Below are positions 43,116 to 54,865 of a stretch of DNA of 64,000 bases, piece after piece. Below the pieces are notes generated by a model, which was not told the DNA's origin, made no database searches, and was given only the letters and a program-made list of their open reading frames with translations. Both the position numbers and the translations under genes were made by a program. Location: the NCBI RefSeq assembly GCF_001411555.2, contig NC_049903.1, positions 24,998,270-25,062,269 of the forward strand. Direction: 5' to 3'. The DNA comes from Juglans regia (Eukaryota > Streptophyta > Magnoliopsida > Fagales > Juglandaceae). Position 1 is the first letter of the stretch; each line of letters opens with the position of its first letter.

Positions 43116-45349
43116 AAGGAGAGCAAAGTATAAGGGATATTGTTGTCGGGCAATTTCACTCATGAAAACAGAACAAAACAAACTGCAAAAATACAGAGGA
43201 AAGCACAAAGGAAAAATGACAGAAAAGTTAACAAACCATGGAAGTCGACGATGGTGCCGCGTCGGACTGCATGGTGGCTGTCAGACTTCATGGTGGTTAT
43301 GGGTGTTGACGAAATGCGTGGTGGTTGACTAGTTTGCGTCGGTCTGCCTACCTTTGGTGTCGAAATGGTTGTGGGTGGTTGTGGCTGCTCCAGGCTACTA
43401 CTGTTGGAGTCGGAATGGTTATGGGTGGCTGTTGCCAGCGTCGAAATGGTTGTGGGTGGTTGTGGAGTGGGCTGTTGGAGTGAACACATAGGGAGGGCGA
43501 CGATGGCTGCAACAGGTATAGCGAAAAACAAGTAAAAGATGTAAGGTATGTACTGATGTTCTGATATAGTGATCCTCATTGTGTTATAGTGTATAAAGCT
43601 AACGTGTCAAGATTTTATTGGTTGCTGATCTAAAGGCTAAAACGGTCGGTACCACTCCAAAGCGGAACTGTTTTGTTAATGAGAGGTAGATAATATTTTT
43701 ATATATTTCAATAATATTAAATAAAGTCATTTTTACTAAAAATTTAACTAGTTTTTATTAACAAACATGCATTTCCACATTGTTATGTATGATTTCAATT
43801 CCTTAATAATTATATTTTTTTTATTTTTTTACTCTGAATTTGATTATCTATCTCAATTCCCTATTAATTTTTAAAATTTACTGTTATAAAATATTATAGT
43901 TGGAAAATGCAAATTTTGACAAAAAAAAATTATATTATTCTTAAAAACGTAATAATTTTGAAAATATTATCGTACCTGCAAAAAAATAATTTAAAATTTT
44001 GTTTAAAATATTTGCTAAAAAGTAATAGTTCAAAACATAAGAAAAAAAATAAAATAGTGAGTAGTTAAGATTGTAAACATAATTCATAGAAAAAATAATA
44101 AAGAAAGAATAGAGAAATATTATTTTAATAAAATAGAAAGAAAAATAGGGAGTTAAATGTAGGAGGTTTTAGAAATATGAGTCAAATGTAAGGAATTTTT
44201 AGCTAAAATTTAGAAAAAATCTGCTTATACCGATGTGGATGCTCTAAGTACTTTGAACCAATTTCTACTTGATCTAAAAAAAATTCTACAAAGACAAAAA
44301 ACAAGTTTGTTGACTAATGCTAGATATAGTTATAAGTTGTGTATGCATCGCACACTTCTTATGAAAAAATGTGTAGTCTACTATTAAAAAATTAATTTAT
44401 TTTATGTGAATTTCATAAATATTCACTATTTTCAAAAGGAGTGCACTGTGTTTGCATAGTTTATAATTATAAATATCATTTCTCGAGATTAATAACATAC
44501 TACATCTCTTTTCGACAACTATGGGTTAACATACAAAGACAGTGACTTTGTATGCCCCTCTCAACTCTTTTTGGATATGCATTGAGAAACAATATTTGGA
44601 GTCATAGTATATGTAAGCGTTGTGCATTCTCTTTAAAAAAATTTGATAAATTTAAAACTCACATAAAAAAAATTATTTTTTAATAACATTGGACCCTATT
44701 TTTCTTTTCAAGACAAAATGCGTGAATCTAGCTCACCTTACGATTGTATTAACATTACCCGTACATATATCGATTTCGTGGCTTCCAAAAATACCCAAAA
44801 CTCAAATCTGTTGTCAAATGGTTAAAATTACCCCTACATATATGTAGATAGTTTACAACTTATTCACAATTTATATATAATTTTAAAAATAATAATATTT
44901 TTTATTATATTTAAATCCATCAAATCAAAAGTGAAAAGCCAAATAAAATTTAAAATAATATTATTTTATTACATAATTATAAATAAGTTGTTATAGAGTA
45001 ATAATTCTATAATTTCTAGCAAATTAAAAACGCTGGTATAACTTTTCATAGTTTAGTGAAGAAGAACCCAATATAGGTATCTTTTTTTCTGTTTCCTTAA
45101 TAAACCCCAATATACTATATAGGTATCAAATATACGAGTTCAGTTCCTTTTTAATTGTTAACTCTTATTAAAAATAGAACCTACCTAAAGTTCATCATTA
45201 AGCTATAATGATTAATTACATTTCTCCATTCTACACTACAATTTTCATTCTTATTCATACGAATCATACATGAAAACTTTGATTCAATAAAATTATAACT
45301 ATAAAGTTTCACGATCAGTTACCCCTGTCAAAATGTTCGCTAACTTCAA
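43116..45349. other. AT-rich non-coding region
   Basis: A Pro/Thr-rich frame on the minus strand (43160-43579) is low-complexity and arises from a repeated GTCGAAATGGTTGTGGGTGG-like unit, so I do not call it a gene. From 43690 the sequence is strongly AT-rich with no open frames. The stretch near 44130-44260 has MITE-like words. Confidence 0.4.
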
Positions 45350-45560
45350 GTAGTCTCGTTTATTTTCACAGATGAGATGTGATGAGTTGATATTAAAGTT
45401 AAAATTTGAATAAAATATTATTAGAATATATTTTTTTAAAATTATTTTTGTTTTGAAATTTGAAAAAAGTTGAATTGTTTATTTTATTTTATGTAGAAAT
45501 TTAAAAAAGTTGTAATGATTAAATTAGATGAAATGAGTTGAGAGGAGTAATTATGAAAAT
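45350..45560 (+). mobile_element. AT-rich MITE, copy A
   Basis: It reads CTCGTTTATTTTCACAGATG, then AATAAAATATTATTAGAATA, then AAAAAGTTGTAATGATTAAA and ATGAAATGAGTTGAG. It is the same family as 45604-45790 and the inverted copy at 26428-26625. The target duplication is not resolved. Confidence 0.6.
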
Positions 45561-45603
45561 GAATAATTATCTTACATATAGGATGGAAATGGTTTAGTTT
45601 TAG

Positions 45604-45790
45604 ACCTCGTTTGTTTTTCACAAATGAGATGAGATGAGTTGAGTTAAGAATTAAAAGTTAAATAAAATAATTGTTAAAATATATTTTTTTAATATTATTT
45701 TTGTTTTGAGATTTAAAAAAATTGATTTTATTTTGTATGAAAATTTGAAAAAGTTGTAATGATGAGATGAGATAAGTTGTAAAAAAAACT
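45604..45790 (+). mobile_element. AT-rich MITE, copy B
   Basis: It reads CTCGTTTGTTTTTCACAAAT, GATGAGATGAGTTGAGTTAA and AAAAAGTTGTAATGATGAGA. It lies about 45 bases after copy A in the same orientation. Confidence 0.6.
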
Positions 45791-45840
45791 AGCGTTAACG
45801 ATATTTAACATCTTTTAATATTATTTTATATCCATAATTC

Positions 45841-47259
45841 TATCAGGCGATGCAAGCTATAGATGTCATGGGCCAGGCCGAATACATGCGAAAATAGCAA
45901 AAGTCCAAGTAGATTAAAGCATAAGTCCTACTGTAAACAAACCAGGCCCCAAAGAACAAACACCCGGCCCACCAGAACTGACTCACTAAATCTAATAAAA
46001 GAAGACGGGGATGACGCCGAAGGTGGAGAAGCCCATAAGCCCACTCAGTTCTTCCTTGAACTGTGACAAGGACAAAAATCCTTTGGAATTAGCCTTGCAG
46101 CTAATGGTACTCCAAGATCATCTCTGCCTATAATCTCTATATCCATCTTCCTTTTATTTTGATCCAAACTATATCTCAATTTGCTATAACTGAGTTTTTC
46201 CTTGGAGCTTTCCATTTTTGTACCTGAGCTTGCTTGATTGTTTATGCAGATATGGGACTATAAGTCATTGATTCTTGAAAATTTTGCCATGATTGCCAAT
46301 TGGTTGGGATGCTCTAATACACTAACCATAATGTAATCTATTCCTTCTCAAACCAGATTTACATTGCTGTTACCATACGTAGTTCAAAACAGTTAGACAA
46401 TAGCTTGTAAAAGTTCAAATTATGTTGTAAATTCTCTAGTACGATATTATATATATAAAAACTGATAACTAGGACACTCTTCGAAATTATATATAATTAA
46501 TTTAGCCACAATTAAGGTTGCGTTTGGGTAGTGAGGTATTATGTGAATAATAGTGAAAAAGTAATGATAGAATATTGAATAATAGTAAAAAGTAATAATA
46601 AAACAATAAATAATCGTGAGGTATTCTAAGACTACATTTACCAAAAAGTCGTAATCCTTCCTAGACATCAATTTTTTTAATCTTATAGAGAGACTTTATC
46701 ATGGCTCATTATCTAAGGATACCTTCTACAACTTACTACAAGTAGGCCATTCCTTTAGTATCTCTCTATCAAAAAATTCTATGTTGTTTATAAAATAGAA
46801 AAATTATCGAAATGTTTCTACATATACGATGAGTAGATGTCCCCATTTTTCAAAGCGACTGCACGACACTTGCATACTCACGACTGCAAGTATCATTTCT
46901 CTTTTTCAAATCTCCATTTTCCCTAACGTTCCCAACTCAAGTTTCCCGGTATATCCTCCACAAGAGGTACCTTGACAGGCTCCACTGATACATCCGGCAA
47001 TGGAAAGGTAAACATCACGAATTTAACATAGTAACTCGTCCGCTAGGGTCAGTTGTATAAATAGTGGTGGCCTGGACGGTGGCCCACCCAAATAGAAACT
47101 CATCAACCTGATGAAGAACCCAAGCCACCATCTGTGCTTAGGAAAGGATTGGAGGCCTAAGTTTAAACTAGAAAAAAAAAAATGAAAATACTAATTTATA
47201 CAATTTATTTTATCTCTTTTTCAAAGTCGACACATGAAATACATCATGGATTCCTTGCA
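45841..47259. other. Non-coding spacer with a small MITE-like stretch
   Basis: A 67-residue frame at 45863-46066 is unrecognised and basic. At 46511-46640 a GTTGCGTTTGGGTAGTGAGG start and repeated AATAATAGT words suggest a short MITE. Confidence 0.35.
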
Positions 47260-49169
47260 TCTCAATTGGAGGCCTTAAGGTTGCCTTATCCCTCCCGCAG
47301 TGCAGAGTGAGATCAGTCTCACGGCAACCCGAATAACTTACCCTAGCCCCCGCTACGTCGAAGTGTGGGATCAGTGACAGCCTAACCCAAACTTACCATT
47401 TCCTATGATGTCAACGGGTGGGAACGGGTTTAGTAACAGACTGCCCGAACTACTTACCTCCTAGCAGGATACTATATGGAAATGGAAGGATAGGCCTTAA
47501 GGTTGCCTTATCCTTCCCACAATGGAGAGCGGGATCAGCCTCACGGCTACCTAAATAACTTACCCCAACCCCCGTCGTAGTGAAAGAGTTAACCAGTTAC
47601 ATCGCTGATCGAATTACCTCCCCAGGGGACAAAGAGGCAGAATGGCATGAGGCATTCCGACCTCTCCCTGACGGAGTGAGGGTCGAGTCTATAGACCGCC
47701 CGAATAATGAATAAAAAGAGACAGACATCATCAATGTAATTTATATCAATGGGATTGCCATCAGCAGCTTACTTCAACAACGGAGGAGTGCCTTATCCCT
47801 CTTACGGAGGAGTGCGGGTCTGCCCTTGGCCACCCAAAGACAAAATCTCCACCAACGGACTTTACTTCAACAAAAGACTCTCTGACAATAGAATCACCAC
47901 CAAAGGAAACTCCACCAGCTCCAACCTACCTCCCCGCGAGTAGAAATGGACGAGTCACGCCAGAGGTGGCTCTATCCCTTTCGGGGAGGAGTGTGGGTCG
48001 GCCTTCGGCCACCCGAAAAATTTATCAATGGAACTTCATCTCCAATAACAGAACGCCAAATGGATAGCGCCTCAAACCTTCACCGCATCCAAGAAAAAAC
48101 AACTCAGGTTTGCAAATTCATTAACAGGTATGACTTGTGCAACATCTCTTACTTACTTTCCTGTGAGGGTCAACAAGCGGGACCTGCCTTAAGGAGGCCC
48201 AGTGTCTTTCAACTACCCGACATTACTTCCGAGATGGCGTGGCACGGCCGGACATCTCTTACTTACCTTCCTGTGAGGGTCAACAGGCGAGACCAACCTA
48301 AGTGACCTGCCTCACGACCAAGTGCGGGTTCAGTCTTTCGACTGCACGACATTACTTATTGGGCCAACATCTCCTACTTACCTTCTCGTGGGGGTCAACA
48401 GGCGAGACCAGCCTTAGGTAGGGCGGCCGGCTTGACTCATGGTGAAGTGCAAGTTTAGTCTTTCGGCTGCCCGACATTACTTATATCGGCGAAAACTTTA
48501 TTTACAAAATATTTATCAGCGGGATCTTCATTTGCAAAATATTTATCAGCAGGATCTTCATTTACAAAATATTTATTAGCGGGATCTCCACCCAACATAT
48601 TTATCGGCGAAATCTCCACCTACAAAATGTTTATCGGTAGAATCTTCATCTACAAAATATTTATTAGTGGAATCTCCATCTACAAAAGATTTATCGGCAT
48701 CTATAAAATATTTATCGGTAGAATCTCCACCAACAAAATCTTCATCAGTGGACTCTCCATCAAATGAATCTTCACAAACAGAAACTAACACTCTTATAAT
48801 GCAGGAATGAGCAAATCAAAAGAAAAGTGGTGGGACAAAGTAAAAGGAAAGAAAAATAAAAAGAGAGGCTCGGCGGGGGACAAAATAGGAGCGACTAAAG
48901 AAAAATGGCGAAATGAATGCGGCTAAAGGAAATGGGAGCGAAAGGAAAGTCATAAGTAGATGGGAAAGGCGACCAAAGGAAAAGAAAAGGGAAAGAAGAT
49001 TAAATGAAATCAGAATGACAAAGCGACGACATAAAGGCTCGGCGGGGTAGAACCCACCTAAAGACCAACCAACGGGAAAAACAAACAGCCCAGCAGAATG
49101 AAGTAGGGAAAATGGAAAGCATATTATAAAAATTCCATCAAACAAGTTCGATAGGAATTGGCAGGTTAA
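47260..49169 (+). repeat. Tandem-repeat-rich 3' region of a second Tat-like element
   Basis: Several nested arrays are visible. A roughly 210-bp unit starting GGCCTTAAGGTTGCCTTATC occurs at 47274 and 47483. GTGCGGGTC...GGCCACCCGAA units occur near 47810-48010. A roughly 115-bp unit (ACATCTCTTACTTACCTTCC to GCCCGACATTACTTA) occurs three times at 48140-48485. Ten or so units of about 30 bp (CAAAATATTTATCGGC type) occur at 48486-48780. No protein domain is seen. Tandem arrays just before the 3' LTR are a known feature of Tat/Ogre 3' untranslated regions. Confidence 0.55.
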
Positions 49170-49848
49170 TGTTAGGGGTTTTTTCCGGCCCATAGAATGT
49201 CCTAGGCCTAGCCACTGGGGGGATTCACTAGAAGATCAAACAATAAAGAAGAGTGAGAGACATTAAAGGAGAGGCATAAAGGTGTAAGCGAAGAATGAGG
49301 AAAGAGCAATGTCAGGAGAGAAAAATGGTGATTTGACATAAAGCAGAAAAAGATAAGGTGTAAGGTGTTAGGAGAGAAAAAGTACGGAAGTGACATAAAG
49401 CCAGTGGTGGGCAGGTAATAAAAGGCAGAGGAAACCTACAAATTACGGACGGACTCTTGATCTGATCTTTCGACTTCTTTGAACTTAGGGACTTCTTCTT
49501 CAACTAGAGAGTTCCAGGAAGAACTTATCCATAAATTAACTCTACAACTTTCATTGTATAATGAGAAATTAAAGGTCACGAGAGACTGTAAACAAGCTTA
49601 TTATATTAGAATCTCCTATCCTCAAACCCCCATGAACGTAAGTCTAATGCCGAACCACGTAAAATTTGTATGTTCATCTATTCATTTCTTGCATTTAAAT
49701 AATGTTTATTGTCAATGATGTACGAACCGACACCGTACAGCCTCATAAGACCATTGTCGGGGCTCCATACAACACCGATCGAGGCCCAACTCTGATGATC
49801 CAAGTTGACGGGATCTGACTCAAGAACGTGCGAAATATGACATCAACA
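49170..49848 (+). repeat. LTR of the second Tat-like element
   Basis: The 679-bp segment starts TGTTAGGGG and ends GACATCAACA, with TG...CA termini. Start and end resemble 1915-2606. A weak TATA-like TAATAAAAGG lies at 49417. The duplication and 5' LTR are not identified, so it could be a solo or truncated copy. Confidence 0.45.
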
Positions 49849-51857
49849 AATATATGAGTGGTGGAAGGAACTTGGTGTAGTATATTTCTTGCACTAGTGA
49901 TATATGTGATTCTGAACTTTGAAAGGTACTGCAGGAAGCAGGCATATTGGGTTTCATATTGGTACTGCTGCGGGGAAATAATGGATCTCCACCATATTTG
50001 GTGCCTTTTTATTCTTCCACCTTACTAAAAGATCAGTCCGGCCCACTCGTTTTATATTGATTGTATCTTGCCATGATACATCGAGATGGATAGAAAATTT
50101 TTGAAGACAGCAATAGAACACGTACAACACGTGAATACCTCGAAATCTTAGTTCATTTCCTTTATGACAACCACAGCACGGCACTACAATAAATGGATAA
50201 GAGCAATGACTAAGTATCTGGAAGCCACTCATTATTGCTTTGGAGGAATGCTATTTGCTCGCTTTATATCTATAGTTTTTTTGATAAGATTTAAGGATAT
50301 TTTTTTTTATAAAATATAAAAATATTTTTTTGTAGGGTGAATTGTAATATAAAGTGACCCTCGTCAATAATGCAATGTAATTTTAGTTGTGTGATTGGTG
50401 GTCATGGCTGCTACAACCCTCAATTTCTTTTTAGAATTTTTTTTAAATAGTTAAAAAATATAATTGGTTCCTTCCTTAAAAACTGATGTAAATTTTCAGA
50501 TATTTTTTTCAGTTTACTGCTTTTAGATTATAATATATTCTTTAATATATATATTTTTTTTCTATTTTAAAATTTAGGATTTTTCTTTTTCTTTTTCTTT
50601 TTTTTTTCAAATTATATTTACTTTAAGATTTTTCATTATTTTTTAATAGTTAAGGAAGTGACTATTAATTTATTGATATTTTTTATTTTTTAAAAATATT
50701 TAAAAAATATTTGAAATAAAAAATAAGAAGAAAAATATAATTTACACTAAGCGGCGGACATAATAGAGTCATAGACACATAAAAGCGACATAGTAGCACC
50801 ACTGTGAAATTATACGCATCAAGCTGTCTTTGAAACCGATGTGGTGTTACCAATGCTTACCAACATTGGGACGAAGGGGCTAATGTGATCTTTCTTAAAA
50901 AGTGCCCCATAAAATAACGAGTCCAATTAAAAAGGAAATGAAATAACTTGAATTTTTTTTTTTTTTATAGAAGAAATAACTTGATTTTAATGCAAACTAT
51001 ATGATCTATTTTTTCCTATTAAATCCTTTTCCAATAGGATGGTGGGAACTTTACTTGAGATTGCCTCGGAACTTTATTGGTAATAAGCTATGCATTTTAC
51101 AAATATAGATCATTTTGTATTAATTCTTGACTTTACTTCTATAAAAAAAAATATAATCCAAGGGTTACGACAATGCCACATCAACACTAAGAGTGAGATA
51201 CAAGACTTGTATATAGCATTTTCTTATAAAAATTAGAACATCCTGATACAAACTAAGAGCAGTGGCATTAGACTAACCAAATGTCAGTGAAATTCAAGAT
51301 ATAGATCATTTTTGCCAAAATGAATTGCATTAGACTCATCAAAAACATCTAGCTTAAGTTTTGAGCTACAATAATTTTAAAGTCTTCTCTAAATTTGGAG
51401 AGGCACTGTTTATCCATCAATCCATATTTTATTCTCAAATAATTAACAATAAAAATTAAGAATTATGTATCTACTGTGTTCTAAATTTCTGAGGAATTAT
51501 ATTTTTCTTTTATACAGTAAAATATAATAAACATTAGGAAATGGAAACAAATTATTATTAAAATATATAATATTATATTATTATTTTAACTTTAAAATAA
51601 CTAATCTAATATGGACTAGTTTATTTAATGGCTTTAGCTTTAGCTAAAACCTTAATTTTTAGGCAAATTTTAGACTTCGTTTTGGCTAGACCAAAATACT
51701 CTAATTAATGTATAATCGTTGAAAACCACTACCTTTAAAAAAAAAAAAAAAAATCGTTCCAAACAGGATCAATAGAGACAGATAAAGAATGAATAATGAA
51801 AAAGTATATAAATTCAGAGCACAGAGGAGGATAGATATAATTTGAAGGTGGAGAGTT
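49849..51857. other. Non-coding spacer
   Basis: A 92-residue minus-strand frame at 49954-50232 is not recognised. From 50260 on, the sequence is AT-rich, with a MITE-like stretch at 50560-50760 and another possible one at 51250-51690 bounded by CATTAGACTAACC-type and GGCTAGACCAAAATACTC-type words. No gene is supported. Confidence 0.4.
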
Positions 51858-52110
51858 TTTTTTTTTTTTTTTTTTTTATAACAACGGATCTCGTTCCATT
51901 CATTAAAGGAGGACATATAAAGTTGACTTCAAACAACGAGTCAATTACAAACGTTAATAGAATTTCAGTATACTATTGTGACTGACATAGTCTAATCCAG
52001 ACAGCTTATCTCTAAAGATCGAAATCTAAGAGATAGTACAACTCTGTTCATGATAAAGTTTATAATAACCAAATATAAAACTCCATACCCAACTAAATGT
52101 AGTATTTGGA
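51858..52110 (-). repeat. Retroposon-like segment with A tail, second copy
   Basis: A T run at about 51860-51885 (an A tail on the minus strand) is followed by the reverse of segment B (ACAACGGATCTCGTTCCATT) and then segment A in plus orientation (CTTATCTCTAAAGATCGAAA). Compared with 26650-26876, segment A is inverted relative to B. Confidence 0.5.
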
Positions 52111-52291
52111 AAGCTTTCCATGAATTGAAATAAAAAGTAACCTCAATGATTCCCGGCCCCAAGATGTAGGCAAAACTAATTTAGAGCGGCGATGCCGATA
52201 CTCCCAACAATATTAATTCCAAAAGCCACAAAAATTAATTAATTTTCAATAACTGAGCAATATTGTCCATCAAATGCAATCAAACACAGCC

Positions 52292-52297
52292 TTTATT
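52292..52297 (-). terminator. Possible polyadenylation signal of the transporter gene
   Basis: The minus strand reads AATAAA about 63 bases after the stop codon of the gene at 52360-54120. Confidence 0.4.
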
Positions 52298-52359
52298 CCA
52301 AGGTAGGAGCCAGCATCGATCGGCTAGGGCAAAAAAACTGGCTTCAGCTTCGTTTTCTC

Positions 52360-54120
52360 TCAATGGCCGGATCCCTGCATTTCCGTGGAAGCCATATCCC
52401 TTTCTGCAGCCTTTGCTTCCTCTCTGAACTTCTTGTAGATATCTCCTTTGTAAAATTTCCTCGTCCGAAGCACCAAAACAACAGAAACAAGGAACCCGAA
52501 CAACGTTGCTGCCGTGATTATAATGAACGCCATTCTATAACATTGTTGGCCTGTGCATGTCAACTCCTGCCCAGCTTTCCTGCTCACACCCAAGGCGTCC
52601 ATCTGCTTTGAAGCTTCTTTATCATATAAAAAACCGGCCACTCGGACATTGAGAATGTAAGACCCAACTGGGCTTGCAACAGTACCAAAATTATACAAGG
52701 TGGAGTAATATTTGAGGCCAAAGATCTCTGATATAATGGCGTATACTAATGGCCATTGCGCTCCAAAGCTGAATCCAATAATCACTGAGGCAACGTAAAG
52801 AGAGTTTGGGAGAGCAAATGCAATTAGTAGATGGCCGACACAAGACAAAAGGAGGACACAAGTGAGCAGTAGGGGACGAGGAAATTTGAATTTGACTAAT
52901 AAGATTTCGGAAGCAAAGCCGGACGTGACTCGTCCGAGGTAATTCCAAATGCTCACGAGGGACACGAAGGTGCTGATGCTGCGAGTTGGATAGCCTAACG
53001 ACTTTCCAATCTGACCCAAGTTGTCAATGGCTGTCAATGTTCCGCCGAAGCCGCACGTCGTGGCGATGAACAGAATTAGCATGTCGATGCTGAAAAGTGC
53101 TTGCAGTATGGTGTAGTCTTCACCTCTGTCTGGCGGCTTGAATATGTTGTTCATGCACGAATCCGCCTTCCGGTGACCGGGGGGAGCTTCGCCATGTGAC
53201 AATGATGGTTCCTCCTGCTGCTCCGAAGCTGGTGGATTCTGAGTTGCTACTTTGACCTGGGTGGCATCATTTAGAGCGTTCCCCTTTCTCTTCCATAGGC
53301 TGAATTCTTCTCTTATAACTATTGCAAGGGGAAGAAATAGTAAGAACAGAACAACACAAGCACTTCCAATATATTCAAGCTCGGTAAACCTGAGCCTGTT
53401 TTGTATGATAATCAAAAACATGAGAAAACCGGCGAGGCCAAGGGACATATACAGGAGCTTGTAGAAAACTTGGAGCTCGTTTGATTGCCGAACAATCTTC
53501 ATTATTCGAATTGTTCGAAGAAACACAAAAGAAACAGCTGATGGAAGCCAAGCAATTAGGAAAATCAGAGACTGTGATTTGTCCCCATAGAGAGCATGGT
53601 ATATCTGAGTCGTAATAGCTCCGCTTAGACCAACAAGTCCCTTCAAAAGCCCTAGAACGCTGCCTCGGCTTTCTGGGAAGTTCTTGACAGCCGTGACTAG
53701 AGCTCCAGTATTGGAAAATGACTGCGAGTTTGCGCCGAGGCAAATATACAGACACATTTGCCATACCTTGGGTTTGGAAATACGGCCAGTAACAGCGAGC
53801 CATATCATGAAGTAGCCAAAGAAATTCATAATCGCCCCGATTAAGAGAACCACCCATGGCGGCGCGATCTCGTTGATAAGCCCGGATGGGACTCCGAGGT
53901 TGCCACCCATGTCCTTGAAGAAGCTGAGCAAATTTAGCGTTGTTTGGTCATAGCCCAAGGCTGATTTGATGCCGCTGGAGTATAGGCTGAAAATGTACGT
54001 CGAACCGGAGACGGCCATAATTAATAAAGACGCAAAGATCATGAACCATCGCCCTAGTAACACCTGCAACCCAAACCCCTTCATTTCTCTCCAGCCACCA
54101 CCAGATTCGGTCACCCGCAT
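52360..54120 (-). CDS. Nodulin-like/MFS membrane transporter (NFD4-like)
   Basis: This is an unbroken 586-residue frame starting MRVTESGGGWREMKGFGLQV. The first half is the Nodulin-like domain: GRWFMIFASLLIMAVSGSTY, SALGYDQTTLNLLSFFKDMG, then repeated hydrophobic helices to about residue 275. A polar loop rich in Glu, Pro and Ser (about 280-335) separates it from a second MFS-like half beginning DYTILQALFSIDMLILFIAT and containing NYLGRVTSGFASE and SEIFGLKYYSTLYNFGTVAS. About 12 membrane helices are expected. Length and domain order match the plant 'NUCLEAR FUSION DEFECTIVE 4-like' group. Substrates of most members are unknown, so I give no specific role. A single exon is common in this family. 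The ATG has A at -3, and no upstream in-frame alternative precedes the domain. Confidence 0.95.
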   Translation of the reverse strand: MRVTESGGGWREMKGFGLQVLLGRWFMIFASLLIMAVSGSTYIFSLYSSGIKSALGYDQTTLNLLSFFKDMGGNLGVPSGLINEIAPPWVVLLIGAIMNFFGYFMIWLAVTGRISKPKVWQMCLYICLGANSQSFSNTGALVTAVKNFPESRGSVLGLLKGLVGLSGAITTQIYHALYGDKSQSLIFLIAWLPSAVSFVFLRTIRIMKIVRQSNELQVFYKLLYMSLGLAGFLMFLIIIQNRLRFTELEYIGSACVVLFLLFLPLAIVIREEFSLWKRKGNALNDATQVKVATQNPPASEQQEEPSLSHGEAPPGHRKADSCMNNIFKPPDRGEDYTILQALFSIDMLILFIATTCGFGGTLTAIDNLGQIGKSLGYPTRSISTFVSLVSIWNYLGRVTSGFASEILLVKFKFPRPLLLTCVLLLSCVGHLLIAFALPNSLYVASVIIGFSFGAQWPLVYAIISEIFGLKYYSTLYNFGTVASPVGSYILNVRVAGFLYDKEASKQMDALGVSRKAGQELTCTGQQCYRMAFIIITAATLFGFLVSVVLVLRTRKFYKGDIYKKFREEAKAAERDMASTEMQGSGH

Positions 54121-54865
54121 CTTTCTGTATTTCTATCCTGATCAGTTAGTCTAAGACACACAGCATTATTCGGACCTAGACATGATATGGGTGTCTTAAG
54201 AGTTCGTGCAAGTTTAACATACATGCGGGGGAAAGAAAGAAACAATGTGTAAAACGGAACTTAGTCAAGAGTAACATACATAAGTTGAGTTGCAGCCCTT
54301 CAAGTAGATGTCGGGGATGACAGGTGGGGTTTCAGAGAAAGTGGGATTCGAATTTTTGAAAGCAGAGTTCCATTATGCCAGGTAAAATGACAGGCACTAG
54401 TAATCATATCCAGTAACTTCTATTTTCGTAATGATAGAAGTTCAAAAACGACAAACCAAAAAAAAAAAAACAAAGAAGAAGAAAGAGCGTAAAAAAAGGA
54501 ACCACAGGTGTGTTTGGTCCACATCAATGATTCCAAACTAATCGTTTGCTCATGGCTGTGTGGTTGCTGTCCTAAAATATCAATTTGAAATTCACTGGCT
54601 ACATTGTGAAAGTTCAAGAAATTCAACCCTATGAAGTATGCTAGATTAAAAAAAAAACTCGCCCAATATTTAAGCGGAAGCCTGGTTGTTTGGTAGGACA
54701 AAGTTAGATTTGAAGTAAAATAAAGCAATTCAATCTTTAACAATGTAATTGATTTAGGTAAAATAGATGGAAAAGTCTTAATAGTATTCTTAGGTTGGTT
54801 AATAATTTTTAATTCATCTTATTTGTTGAATACACAGCAATTCTATGGGAGAGGGTATGTCATAT
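54121..54865. other. Upstream region of the transporter gene
   Basis: It should contain the promoter and 5' untranslated sequence of the minus-strand gene. I could not pick a convincing TATA box. A 107-residue frame at 54420-54743 is hydrophobic and unrecognised. Confidence 0.4.

Noticed and set aside
43160..43579. 139-residue Pro/Thr-rich minus-strand ORF
   Set aside because: Low-complexity translation of a repeated GTCGAAATGG/TTGTGGGTGG unit with no recognisable domain.
45863..46066. 67-residue basic ORF
   Set aside because: Short, no domain, no supporting promoter or homologue that I know.
49954..50232. 92-residue Cys-containing ORF
   Set aside because: Cysteines do not form a known finger pattern and flanks are repeat DNA.
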